A DNA stretch of 64,000 bases from the NCBI RefSeq assembly GCF_947500605.1, contig NZ_CANMSJ010000001.1, forward strand, positions 1 to 64,000. Direction: 5' to 3'. Of this stretch, positions 21,403-30,759 are shown piece by piece. The notes under the pieces are model-generated. The model saw only the letters and a program-made list of their open reading frames with translations. It had not been told where the DNA came from and did no database searches. Made by a program: the position numbers and the translations under genes. The stretch is from an uncultured Lacinutrix sp. Lineage in GTDB: Bacteria > Bacteroidota > Bacteroidia > Flavobacteriales > Flavobacteriaceae. The first letter of the stretch is position 1, and each line of letters opens with the position of its first letter.

Positions 21403-22107
21403 TTGAATAAAGACTACCAAAATATAAAAGTAATTGGTTTTGATGCAGATGATACGCTATGGGTTAACGAAACCTATTTTCGTGATGCTGAAAGCGAGTT
21501 TGCAAAGCTTTTAAATAGATTTGAAACCGAGAATAAAATAGACCAAGAGCTCTTTAAAATGGAAATGAAAAACCTTCCCGTTTATGGTTATGGTGTTAAA
21601 GGTTTTGTTTTATCTATGGTAGAAATGGCATTAGAATTATCTAATAATACTGTGTCTAATACTACTATTTCAAAAATATTAGACATTGGTAAGGATATGA
21701 TTAATAAACCTGTAGAGCTACTTGATGGAGTAGAAGAAGTGCTTGCAGAATTATCCAAAAACTATAAGTTAATTGTAGCTACTAAAGGCGATTTGCTAGA
21801 TCAAGAACGTAAGCTTGAAAAATCTGGATTGTTAGATTATTTTCATCATATTGAAGTATTAAGTGATAAAAAAGAAGATAATTACAGTAAATTATTAAAG
21901 CGATTAGATATTGAGCCAGAAGCCTTTTTAATGGTTGGAAACTCTTTAAAGTCTGATATATTACCATTAATTAATATAAAAGCACACGCTATACACGTTC
22001 CTTTTCATACCACTTGGGCTCATGAACAAGTTAAAGAAATGGACACAAATGGAAAAGACTATAAAACTTTAAATAGTTTATTAGAACTTCCAAAATTATT
22101 GAATTAA
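21403..22107 (+). CDS. HAD family hydrolase (TTG start)
   Basis: IGFDADDTLWVNE, VATKGDLLDQERKLEKSGL, MVGNSLKSDILP. Confidence 0.88.
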   Translation: MNKDYQNIKVIGFDADDTLWVNETYFRDAESEFAKLLNRFETENKIDQELFKMEMKNLPVYGYGVKGFVLSMVEMALELSNNTVSNTTISKILDIGKDMINKPVELLDGVEEVLAELSKNYKLIVATKGDLLDQERKLEKSGLLDYFHHIEVLSDKKEDNYSKLLKRLDIEPEAFLMVGNSLKSDILPLINIKAHAIHVPFHTTWAHEQVKEMDTNGKDYKTLNSLLELPKLLN

Positions 22108-22109
22108 AA

Positions 22110-22727
22110 TTGAAAGAATTAGATATAAATACGTGGAATAGAAAGGAGCATTTTGAGCATTTTTCAAAACTGAAAGATCCTTATTTTGGTATAACCATTC
22201 CGTTTAATGTAACTAAAACTTATGCGTTTTCTAAAGATAACAAAGTGAGTTTTTTCGGCACTTATTTACATGCTTGCATGCAAGCTATTAATGGTGTCGA
22301 AAATTTAAAATATAGAATTGTAGACGATAAGGTGGTAATTTTTAATACCATAAATGCTTCTGCAACTATAATGAGAGAGAATAAAACATTTGGTTTTTCG
22401 TATATAGATTTTAATGAGAATTTAGACTTATTTTTGTCTAATTTTCAAGACGAAAAACAACGTATTAATACTTCAAGCAATCTATTTCCACCTAAAAACG
22501 GATTAGATTGTATCCATTGTTCCGCTTTACCTTGGTCGGATTTTTCAGGCCACAAAGAGCCCGTTTCAGGTTTGCAAGAATCTGTTCCCAAATTGGCATT
22601 TGGAAAAATGAAAGAAGTAAATAATGAAAAAATAATGAATGTAGCAATTAATGTTAATCATGCACTTGTAGATGGTTATCATTTAAGTTTATTTTCAGAA
22701 TTATTTCAGAAAAAACTAAATAAGTAA
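22110..22727 (+). CDS. Chloramphenicol acetyltransferase-like protein (CatA fold)
   Basis: CAT-like WNRKEHFEHF and NHALVDGYHLSLF (HxxxDG) motif. Confidence 0.82.
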   Translation: MKELDINTWNRKEHFEHFSKLKDPYFGITIPFNVTKTYAFSKDNKVSFFGTYLHACMQAINGVENLKYRIVDDKVVIFNTINASATIMRENKTFGFSYIDFNENLDLFLSNFQDEKQRINTSSNLFPPKNGLDCIHCSALPWSDFSGHKEPVSGLQESVPKLAFGKMKEVNNEKIMNVAINVNHALVDGYHLSLFSELFQKKLNK

Positions 22728-22755
22728 TAACTTTACAAACTAAGACTAAAAGTCA

Positions 22756-23838
22756 ATGAGTTATAAGAATTTTCCAATGGTGTCCAGAGTAATATTTGGA
22801 CGAGGTAGTTTTAATCAATTAGAAGAAATTCTTTCTCCTAAACGACTAAACACCAAAGCACCATTTATATTTTTTGTGGATGATGTTTTTAAAGGTAACG
22901 CTTGGTTAACCTCAAGAATTCCGTTGTCTTACGACGATAAATTAATATATGTCTCTGCAGAAAAAGAACCTGAAACGTCTCAAATAGACAAACTAGTAGA
23001 AGACATTATTCTAAATTATAAAGAGCTGCCATCTGGTATTATTGGTATTGGAGGTGGTAGTGTTTTAGATATTGCTAAAGCAGTAGCTATTATGCTTACT
23101 AATGAAGGAGAGTCTAAAGATTACCAAGGTTGGGATTTAGTTAAAAATCCAGCTATTTATCATGTTGGTATTCCTACTGTTTCTGGCACAGGAGCCGAGG
23201 TTTCTAGAACTACAATTTTAACAGGTCCAGAACGTAAATTGGGTATTAATAGTGATTATACACCATTCGATCAAGTAATGTTGGATCCAGAATTAACAAA
23301 AGATGTTCCTAAAGACCAATGGTTTTATACAGGAATGGATTGTTTTGTTCATTGTGTAGAGTCGCTTAATGGTACTTTTTTAAACGCTTTTAGTAAAACT
23401 TATGGTGAAAAAGCATTTACACTTTGTAAAGAAATTTTCCTTGAAGATGGTTTAAGCGATGAGGAATCTCAAGATAAATTAATGATGGCGAGTTGGCACG
23501 GAGGTATGAGTATTGCTTATTCTCAAGTAGGTGTTGCTCATGCTTTAAGTTACGGTTTAGGTTATTTATTGGGTGTTAAACATGGTATAGGTAACTGTAT
23601 TGTATTCGATCATTTAGAAGAATACTATCCAGAAGGTGTTGCTATGTTTAAAGAAATGAAAATTAAACACAATATTACTTTGCCTCAAGGTATTTGTAAA
23701 GACCTGTCGGACAAAGAATTTGATACCATGATTAATGTTGCATTAAGCTTAGAACCACTATGGGAAAATGCAATTGGTAAACAATGGAAAAAGACAATTA
23801 CAAGAGATAAGCTAAAGGCACTATATCAAAAAATGTAG
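22756..23838 (+). CDS. Iron-containing alcohol dehydrogenase family, possibly KdnB-like (Kdo 8-oxidase)
   Basis: VIFGRGSFNQLEEIL, GIGGGSVLDIAKAVAI, GTGAEVSRTTIL, HALSYGLGYLLGVKHGIGN metal-binding region. Confidence 0.85.
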   Translation: MSYKNFPMVSRVIFGRGSFNQLEEILSPKRLNTKAPFIFFVDDVFKGNAWLTSRIPLSYDDKLIYVSAEKEPETSQIDKLVEDIILNYKELPSGIIGIGGGSVLDIAKAVAIMLTNEGESKDYQGWDLVKNPAIYHVGIPTVSGTGAEVSRTTILTGPERKLGINSDYTPFDQVMLDPELTKDVPKDQWFYTGMDCFVHCVESLNGTFLNAFSKTYGEKAFTLCKEIFLEDGLSDEESQDKLMMASWHGGMSIAYSQVGVAHALSYGLGYLLGVKHGIGNCIVFDHLEEYYPEGVAMFKEMKIKHNITLPQGICKDLSDKEFDTMINVALSLEPLWENAIGKQWKKTITRDKLKALYQKM

Positions 23839-23839
23839 T

Positions 23840-24388
23840 ATGCTAGGCTTCTATAAATTTATATACTTTAAAGTATTGGGCTGGAAAATTGAAGGTAATA
23901 TTTCAATGTCTAAGGATACTATAAAAAAAGCAGTTATTATTGCTGCACCACACACTAGTTGGCACGATTTCTATATTGGTGTTTTTCTTAGAAGAGTACT
24001 CGATATAAAAACCAATTTTGTTGGTAAAAAAGAATTATTTGTATGGCCATTGGGCTATTATTTTCGAGCTATTGGTGGTGTACCATTAAACAGAAGTACT
24101 AACGAGAATAAAGTAGAAGCTATTGCTAAAGAGTTTGATAAATTTGAAGAATTTAGAATCACTTTTGCACCCGAAGGCACAAGGAAGAAAGTAGAGCAGT
24201 GGAGAACAGGTTTTTATTACATTGCTAAAGCTGCTAACGTGCCAATAATAATGTTTACATTAGATTTTAAGAATAAAAAAAATACTATTTCGGAGCCTTT
24301 TTATCCTACAGATGATATTGATGCAGATTTTAAATTCATGCACTCTTTTTATAATGGTATCATTGGTAAAAAACCAGAATATTCTTAA
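23840..24388 (+). CDS. 1-acyl-sn-glycerol-3-phosphate acyltransferase-like protein
   Basis: AAPHTSWHDFYIG, FAPEGTRKKVEQWRTGFYYIA (PlsC-like motifs). Confidence 0.85.
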   Translation: MLGFYKFIYFKVLGWKIEGNISMSKDTIKKAVIIAAPHTSWHDFYIGVFLRRVLDIKTNFVGKKELFVWPLGYYFRAIGGVPLNRSTNENKVEAIAKEFDKFEEFRITFAPEGTRKKVEQWRTGFYYIAKAANVPIIMFTLDFKNKKNTISEPFYPTDDIDADFKFMHSFYNGIIGKKPEYS

Positions 24389-24469
24389 CGATTAAGCTTT
24401 AGAAAAATAGTTTAAAATTTTTGCAAAAAGCATATCTCAATTTTAAATAATATACTATTTTTGGTATAA

Positions 24470-24600
24470 TAATTGGAATACATTCCGTGTAGTATGCGGA
24501 TGAAACATAAAGTAAACTTTGCCAAGTCCCTAAAAAGAAACATTTACCTACTACAAGATTATAAAAGCTACTTAACCTATGTGAAGTAGCTTTTTTTTTG
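24470..24600 (+). ncRNA. Candidate small RNA (possibly 6S-like) with own promoter and terminator
   Basis: TATTTTTG (TAnnTTTG) box at 24456-24463; closing stem TGTAGTA (24488-24494)/TACTACA (24549-24555) around a large internal bubble; strong terminator at 24564-24599; no ORF. Confidence 0.45.
24564..24599 (+). terminator. Rho-independent terminator
   Basis: AAAAGCTACTT-AACCTATGTG-AAGTAGCTTTTTTTTT. Confidence 0.85.
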
Positions 24601-24798
24601 TTTTAATTTCTATCCTTTTCTTTTAAAACAAAATATATAACTGTAATATATACAGATGTTTATGGTTTTTTTTTGTTTTAACACTTTTTAAGAAAACTTA
24701 TGTTTATATGTTAATATGAGGTTAATTTAAATAAAGAGTAAAACCAACAATATCTTTGTTTCGTAAGTAGACTATAATAACAATTAAAACCAATTAGT

Positions 24799-25839
24799 AT
24801 GACAATTTTAAAAAATTCGATTAAATTATGTAGTCTTTTTGCCTTAGGAGCATTAACTTTTACATCGTGTAGTAATGATGATGATAATACAGGTAGTACA
24901 GGAAACCCATCACCAACTACATCAACAAGACTATATACCTCTAACAATGCAGATGGTAACATTACATTTTATGATATAACAGACATGAGTAACATTACAA
25001 CGACATCATTAATAACTGCAAGTGTTGCTGCAGATGGTATTTATTATGATGGTAGTACAGATACAGCTATTCAAGCATCTCGTTCTGGTTTAGCACTAGA
25101 AGGTTTTGCAAATGCGACAACTCAAGCTACGCAATCTAATGTAAATATTGATGTTTTAGGTACAGCAGATATGGTTAGTCCAAGAGAGGTTGCTGTAAAC
25201 GGTAATTTTTATGTAGTTGCAGACAACTCTGATGTTGATGGAGATACTACAACACCAGACGGAAGATTATTTATCTATGAAAGATCGGGTGATGCATTTA
25301 CTTTAAGAAACACAATAACTACAGATTTTAAACTTTGGGGAATTGTATTTAATGGAGCAGATTTATATGCAGTTGTGGATGCCACTAGTGAATTAGCAGT
25401 ATTTAATGGTTTTCTATCTAACAGTACAGACGTTACTGTTTTACCATCTAAAAGAGTAGTAGTAGAAGGTATTGTAAGAACACATGGTATTACTTACGAT
25501 GCTAATACAAACACAGCTGTATTAACAGATATTGCAGATGCAACTGTTAGTACAGATGGCGGATTTCATGTAATTGCAGATTTTACAACTAAGTTAGATG
25601 CTACACCAAATGGTGGAACAATAGCTTTATCTGATCAAGTAAGAGTTGCAGGTTCTAATACTGTTTTAGGAAATCCTATAGATGTTGCTTATGATGGTAA
25701 TACAGAAACTGTTTTTATTGCTGAAGCTGCAAATGGAAGAATTCTTGCTTTCAACAATATTGGTATAGGTGGAGATTTAACTCCTGCAGTTAACAATTCA
25801 TTAGTATCAGCTTCTGCTGTGTATTTATCTAAGGACTAA
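24799..25839 (+). CDS. Lipoprotein, YncE/beta-propeller-like
   Basis: Lipobox FALGALTFTSCSNDDDN; repetitive propeller-like blades (LYTSNNADGNITFYDI, VFIAEAANGRILAFNNI). TATCTTTG promoter box at 24751. Confidence 0.7.
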   Translation: MTILKNSIKLCSLFALGALTFTSCSNDDDNTGSTGNPSPTTSTRLYTSNNADGNITFYDITDMSNITTTSLITASVAADGIYYDGSTDTAIQASRSGLALEGFANATTQATQSNVNIDVLGTADMVSPREVAVNGNFYVVADNSDVDGDTTTPDGRLFIYERSGDAFTLRNTITTDFKLWGIVFNGADLYAVVDATSELAVFNGFLSNSTDVTVLPSKRVVVEGIVRTHGITYDANTNTAVLTDIADATVSTDGGFHVIADFTTKLDATPNGGTIALSDQVRVAGSNTVLGNPIDVAYDGNTETVFIAEAANGRILAFNNIGIGGDLTPAVNNSLVSASAVYLSKD

Positions 25840-25864
25840 TTAAAGTTTTATAACATATAATTAT

Positions 25865-25903
25865 AAAAAAAAATGCCATTCTGATAGGAATGGCATTTTT
25901 TTT
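25865..25903. terminator. Bidirectional terminator
   Basis: AAAAAAAAATGCCATT-CTGATAGG-AATGGCATTTTTTTT between convergent genes. Confidence 0.85.
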
Positions 25904-25917
25904 ATTTGATAATTTTA

Positions 25918-26640
25918 TTACTCTTCAGTACTTTCTTGCATAGTATGATATACATTTTGGACATCGTCATTATCATCTAACTTTTCTAAAAGTTTTTCAA
26001 CGTCTGCTTCTTGTTCAGGTGTTAATTTCTTTAAAACTTGAGGGATACGTTCAAATCCAGAAGATAGAATTTCAATATCTCTAGATTCTAATTCTGCTTG
26101 AATAGCTCCAAAGTTTTCAAAAGGTGCGTAAATTAAGATACCGTCGTCGTCTGCAAAAACTTCTTCAGCTCCAAAATCTATAAATTCTAGTTCTAGCTCT
26201 TCAGGATCTAAACCTTCGGCAGGAATTCTAAAATTACAAGTATGATCGAACATAAAAATTACAGAACCAGAAGTTCCTAAACTACCATCACATTTATTAA
26301 AATAGCTACGTACATCTGCAACTGTTCTTGTATTATTATCTGTAGCAGTTTCTACAAGTACTGCAATACCATGTGGTGCATAACCTTCGAAAATAACCTC
26401 TTTAAAATCACCTTGACCTTTTTCACTTGCTTTTTTAATGGCACGCTCAACATTGTCTTTAGGCATGTTTAAAGCCTTTGCATTTTGTATAACGGCACGT
26501 AAACGTGAGTTACTGTCTGGATCTGGTCCTCCTTCTTTTACAGCGATTACAATGTCCTTTCCAACACGAGTAAATGCTTTACTCATAGCAGACCATCGTT
26601 TCATTTTTCTTGCTTTACGGAACTCAAAAGCTCTTCCCAT
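25918..26640 (-). CDS. YebC/PmpR (TACO1) family protein
   Basis: MGRAFEFRKARKMKRWSAMSKAFTRVGKDI, NMPKDNVERAIKKA, EGYAPHGIAVLVE. Confidence 0.95.
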   Translation of the reverse strand: MGRAFEFRKARKMKRWSAMSKAFTRVGKDIVIAVKEGGPDPDSNSRLRAVIQNAKALNMPKDNVERAIKKASEKGQGDFKEVIFEGYAPHGIAVLVETATDNNTRTVADVRSYFNKCDGSLGTSGSVIFMFDHTCNFRIPAEGLDPEELELEFIDFGAEEVFADDDGILIYAPFENFGAIQAELESRDIEILSSGFERIPQVLKKLTPEQEADVEKLLEKLDDNDDVQNVYHTMQESTEE

Positions 26641-26808
26641 AGTAATTTGTATTTTATTGCTTCCTTGTCTTAAATTTTGAGATAAGGAAATCTATATTTT
26701 TAATTTCCGCGTAGACGAAAATTTGTTCGTTATTTATTAATGTGTTACAAATTTAAAAAAAATGTTTGGCTACAAAAATGTTTCAAGCTAAACTATTCTA
26801 ATAGACGT

Positions 26809-27843
26809 TTAATCTTTTGGCACATGCCTAGATAAAAACTTAGATTTCGATTCTTCCATTTTTAAAAACACTTTCTGTCTGTTATTATTTAAAGCGTCAT
26901 TTACCTTGTTATAATTAGTTCCAGCTTTATTAATGTCTTTTATTTTTTTATTGTAAGCATCAATTTGCTCTTTGGTACGTTTCTTTTCTGGAGTTTTATC
27001 GATAGTTGTTTTTATAGTTTCAAAATCTTCTTTTAGAATTAAATAATCTGCGATTGTAGGAATTTTATTTTCAGATTCATCAACAAAGAAATTAAAAACA
27101 GCTTTGTAAGCTAAAATTAAACTTTTATCAGTTTTATATGGCTCGGTTGTTTTTAGTATTTCTAATCCGTCTTTTGCAGCTTGATTTAGTGCATTTGTAT
27201 TTTGCTGTATACCGCTAACATCACTTTTTTCTATTGCTTCCCATAAGTATACTTCGTTAATGTAAACTTTAAAGAAAATTAGATAAAGTGCATTTGTATG
27301 GTCGAATACCTTATTAGATATTGCCATTTTCTTACCTAAATCGTTATCACTTTCAACAATGTTTATTTTGTGCTTATCGGCAAAAGCGTAGAAGTTTTTC
27401 TCGTAATCAACTTGCGATTCCATCATTTTTTCGTCTGCCAATTCTTGAGCCAAAATATAAGCTTCCATTAAGTCGTAAGATTGTTCGGCAACAGCTTTCA
27501 TATCTATAATATCGGCATATTCCTTTTTTAATAAACTTTCGTTTAAACGCATGTGATTAAGGACGTTGTTTTTATAATCTTCACCATCGAAACCTTTTGC
27601 TTTTTCAATTTTAGCAATAGCACGTTCAACCGTTTTTATTAACACTTCTCTCTTTTTAGAAATACTTTTATCGCTTTTACTATGCGCAACGGCTTTAGTA
27701 TATTTCCATGTGTTTTTTGTTACGGTTTCTTGTTCTTTACCAATAAACTCTAGGTATTCTAAAGCGGAATCAAAACTTTGAGCACTGGCAAAAAGTGAGA
27801 ACAGAAAAAGTGAAGCGAAAAGTAATTTAGTTAGGACTTTCAT
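26809..27843 (-). CDS. Secreted hypothetical protein, operonic with S41 protease
   Basis: Signal peptide MKVLTKLLFASLFLFSLFASAQS; start overlaps the protease stop. Confidence 0.65.
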   Translation of the reverse strand: MKVLTKLLFASLFLFSLFASAQSFDSALEYLEFIGKEQETVTKNTWKYTKAVAHSKSDKSISKKREVLIKTVERAIAKIEKAKGFDGEDYKNNVLNHMRLNESLLKKEYADIIDMKAVAEQSYDLMEAYILAQELADEKMMESQVDYEKNFYAFADKHKINIVESDNDLGKKMAISNKVFDHTNALYLIFFKVYINEVYLWEAIEKSDVSGIQQNTNALNQAAKDGLEILKTTEPYKTDKSLILAYKAVFNFFVDESENKIPTIADYLILKEDFETIKTTIDKTPEKKRTKEQIDAYNKKIKDINKAGTNYNKVNDALNNNRQKVFLKMEESKSKFLSRHVPKD

Positions 27844-29897
27844 TAATTATTAATTTGGGTTATTAAATCTTTTAATATGTTTTGCGCTTCGTTTATATAA
27901 ATATCTTGAGCGAGTGTTTGTAAAACAGCTTTATTCTGTTCTTTATCTTCTGTATTGTATTCTAAAAGTTCGGTTGTAGATATTGTATTTTTAATTTTAA
28001 ATAGAGGAGGTGTATTTTCATCCTCATTAAAAATAAAATCTAAAGTTGCTTTTCTACGTTTTTTTTCTTCGGAAATACTTTCCAAAGTAAGTTTGTGTTT
28101 TATTCCTTTTTTATAAACGAATTTATATAGTGCTTTATTAATATCTAAAACTCTTTTGAAGCTTTTATCATTAGTAATACGCGCATTACTTTTAGTATTT
28201 ACAACATCTATTCCTAACTTAGGAAGTGGAATATGTTTTAAACTAATGCTAGTTGATGTGTTTTGTAATGCATGTGATTTATTTTTTTCTGCGGTTTCAA
28301 AATTATCGTATAATGATGGTAGTTTAATATCGGGAATAATACCAACAGCTTGATGGCTTTTGCCAGTAACACGAAAAAATGTTTCTATAGTTAATTTAGC
28401 AAAGCCTAAGGTTTCGTCTTCGTTTAAAGGCATAATACTTTGCGCACTAGATTTACCGTAAGTTGTAGAGCCTACAATTATTGCGCGATTATAATCTTGC
28501 ATGGCTGCAGCAAAAAACTCCGATGCAGATGCACTATAATCATTAACCAAAATAACAATAGGTTTACTATAAAAGCTACCACGTTTACGGTCTTTAATAG
28601 TATAATTCTCTCCTGCTTTAGATTTTATAATAGCTACAGGACCACGGTCTATAAACATACCCGAAAGTTCTATAGCTTCTTGCATAGAGCCACCGCCATT
28701 AAAACGTAAATCGAGAATAAGACCTTCAATATTTTCCTTTTGAAGCTTGTATAATTCTTTAGCAATATCTGCAGTTAGACCACGACCATTTGGAGATTCG
28801 TAATTGGTATAAAAACTTGGTATTTTAATGTAGCCATAATTGGTAGTGTCTGAAATAAGATACGCTCTAATGGCATTGTTTTCTACCTTAATATTACTTT
28901 TAGTAAGCTTTATATCTTGTAGTGTTCCATTTTCTTTTTTTATAGAAAAGGTTAATGTTTTATGGGCTTCTTTATTAAGATATAATGCGATATCTTCATT
29001 AGAAACACAGTGTATAGTAAACACGGTTTTTCCATTAGAAATAGATTTTATAACATCGTCCTCTTCAAATTTACCATTTTCGAAAGCTGCACTTCCAGGA
29101 ATTACGTGTGCAATAGCTATTTCTCCGTTGTCGTTTTTACTTGTAATAATACCAAAAGACATCTGGTTTTTGGAGAGGCTGTTTTGGTAAGTTACTTTTT
29201 CGGTAGAACTAAAAAATGTAGAATTAGGATCGTTAACCTTTACATAGGCGTTTAAAAAAGCCGATTTAACAAAACGATTAATTCCGCCTTCTTTATTTAG
29301 GAATTCGTTTAAAAGGCAAATTTCATTTTCAATAACTATTTGTTTTGCTTCATTTTCTAAGGTTGCAAAATTCTTTTTTACGTCAGAAATGGTCTCGTTC
29401 TCATCGAGTAGTTTCGTAATTACGCGGTAGCTAATTCGTTTACGAATACCTTTTTCTAAGGCAGTTTCATCTTTATAATAGGTATAAAATTTTTGAGGAG
29501 TCTGTTGTAATGTTATTGTGCCAGAATAATCTAATGATTTTTGTTTTAAAGCTTCAAGTTTAGCAATATTAAGCTTTATTCTCTGCTCTAAAACCGAAAC
29601 ATATTTGTTTATAAAGTTGCAGTTTTCAACTATAATATAGTCATCGAGTTTTAATTCATCAACACTAAAAACTGTAATATCACTTTTAAGAAAATAATCT
29701 TTATCAGCATCCATTTCTTTGAAAAATAATTTAAAAATAGATTTGGAAGTGCTGTCGTTTAGTGTTTTAGGATTAAAATGATTGGTGTTAATCGTTGTTT
29801 TAAGCGCAGAAACTTGTTTGCAAAACAGAGTGTCTTCTTGGCTGTAGCCAAAAATTGAAACACAAAAAATAAAGGGAACTAAGAATAATCTAATCAT
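27843..29897 (-). CDS. Carboxy-terminal processing (tail-specific) S41 peptidase with PDZ domain
   Basis: YGYIKIPSFYTN, GLILDLRFNGGGSMQEAIELSGMF, VLVNDYSASASEFFAAAMQDY, GKSSAQSIMPL. Confidence 0.92.
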   Translation of the reverse strand: MIRLFLVPFIFCVSIFGYSQEDTLFCKQVSALKTTINTNHFNPKTLNDSTSKSIFKLFFKEMDADKDYFLKSDITVFSVDELKLDDYIIVENCNFINKYVSVLEQRIKLNIAKLEALKQKSLDYSGTITLQQTPQKFYTYYKDETALEKGIRKRISYRVITKLLDENETISDVKKNFATLENEAKQIVIENEICLLNEFLNKEGGINRFVKSAFLNAYVKVNDPNSTFFSSTEKVTYQNSLSKNQMSFGIITSKNDNGEIAIAHVIPGSAAFENGKFEEDDVIKSISNGKTVFTIHCVSNEDIALYLNKEAHKTLTFSIKKENGTLQDIKLTKSNIKVENNAIRAYLISDTTNYGYIKIPSFYTNYESPNGRGLTADIAKELYKLQKENIEGLILDLRFNGGGSMQEAIELSGMFIDRGPVAIIKSKAGENYTIKDRKRGSFYSKPIVILVNDYSASASEFFAAAMQDYNRAIIVGSTTYGKSSAQSIMPLNEDETLGFAKLTIETFFRVTGKSHQAVGIIPDIKLPSLYDNFETAEKNKSHALQNTSTSISLKHIPLPKLGIDVVNTKSNARITNDKSFKRVLDINKALYKFVYKKGIKHKLTLESISEEKKRRKATLDFIFNEDENTPPLFKIKNTISTTELLEYNTEDKEQNKAVLQTLAQDIYINEAQNILKDLITQINN

Positions 29898-29966
29898 TAA
29901 GGGCAGTAAATTAGAGTTGTAAAATACAAAAAAAAGTACTTATAATCCTAGTTGCTACTGCATTTA

Positions 29967-30257
29967 CTAATCTTCTTCTTCAACAATGCCTTCAATGGCT
30001 TGCGCAAGTTTTATATCTTTTATAGTAACACCACCAGCATCGTGAGTAGATAATGTAATATTTAAGATATTATAAGTGTTAGACCAATCTGGATGGTGGT
30101 TTAAAGCTTCGCACTCAAAAGCAATTCGGCTCATGGCACTAAAGCAATCTTTAAAATTATTGAATTCGTATTCTGTATGGATTGCATTATCTGCATAATC
30201 CCATTCTGGTAATTTTTCTAAGTGCTTTTCTATATCCTTTTCTGTGAGTTTTAACAT
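29967..30257 (-). CDS. 4a-hydroxytetrahydrobiopterin dehydratase
   Basis: EFNNFKDCFSAMSRIAFECEALNHHPDWSNTYNILNITLSTHDAGGVT. Confidence 0.95.
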   Translation of the reverse strand: MLKLTEKDIEKHLEKLPEWDYADNAIHTEYEFNNFKDCFSAMSRIAFECEALNHHPDWSNTYNILNITLSTHDAGGVTIKDIKLAQAIEGIVEEED

Positions 30258-30276
30258 GGTTTTTGTTTTAAGTTAT

Positions 30277-30672
30277 TTATTTATCTAAACTATTAAGTAT
30301 TACAACTTTTGTTTCAGTAAGGCTTTCGATATTTTGTATTTGCGAGTCATTTAAATTATTAATAAATACTACAATATCAGCATTTATGTTTTTGGATAAT
30401 TCTTTTAATTCTTCGACTTTACCAGTGCTAATATAGGTGCGGGCGCTAAGAGGTAAATCGAGCATTTTAGAGCCTCCAGGTTTTTTACTTCTAGAAACAC
30501 CTCTTCTTTGTACAAGTTCTCCAACTATTAGTCCACCTTGATTTATTATTCTATCTCTAATAGAAATAAGATGATCTTCTAGATTTAATTTTGATGAAAC
30601 CAATCCTGAAATAATTACTCGTTTTCCGTTTATTTGGTGCATTCTAACCATTCCATTTATTAGAAGTTTCAT
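30277..30672 (-). CDS. Stand-alone HflX N-terminal-domain-like protein
   Basis: GGLIVGELVQRRGVSRSKKPGG...SARTYISTGKVEELKELSKNINADIVVFINNLNDSQIQNIESLTETKVV resembles the HflX N-terminal domain; no GTPase domain follows. Confidence 0.7.
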   Translation of the reverse strand: MKLLINGMVRMHQINGKRVIISGLVSSKLNLEDHLISIRDRIINQGGLIVGELVQRRGVSRSKKPGGSKMLDLPLSARTYISTGKVEELKELSKNINADIVVFINNLNDSQIQNIESLTETKVVILNSLDK

Positions 30673-30759
30673 TTTTATAAAAATAAGAATTGTAAGATTG
30701 ATTTAACAGATTACCACATTTTTTTTATTGAAAAAGTTCGTAATGACATATAGCGAGAA

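Noticed and set aside
22110-22727. Chloramphenicol resistance gene
   Set aside because: CatA fold is likely but sequence alone does not support resistance activity; annotated as CAT-like only.
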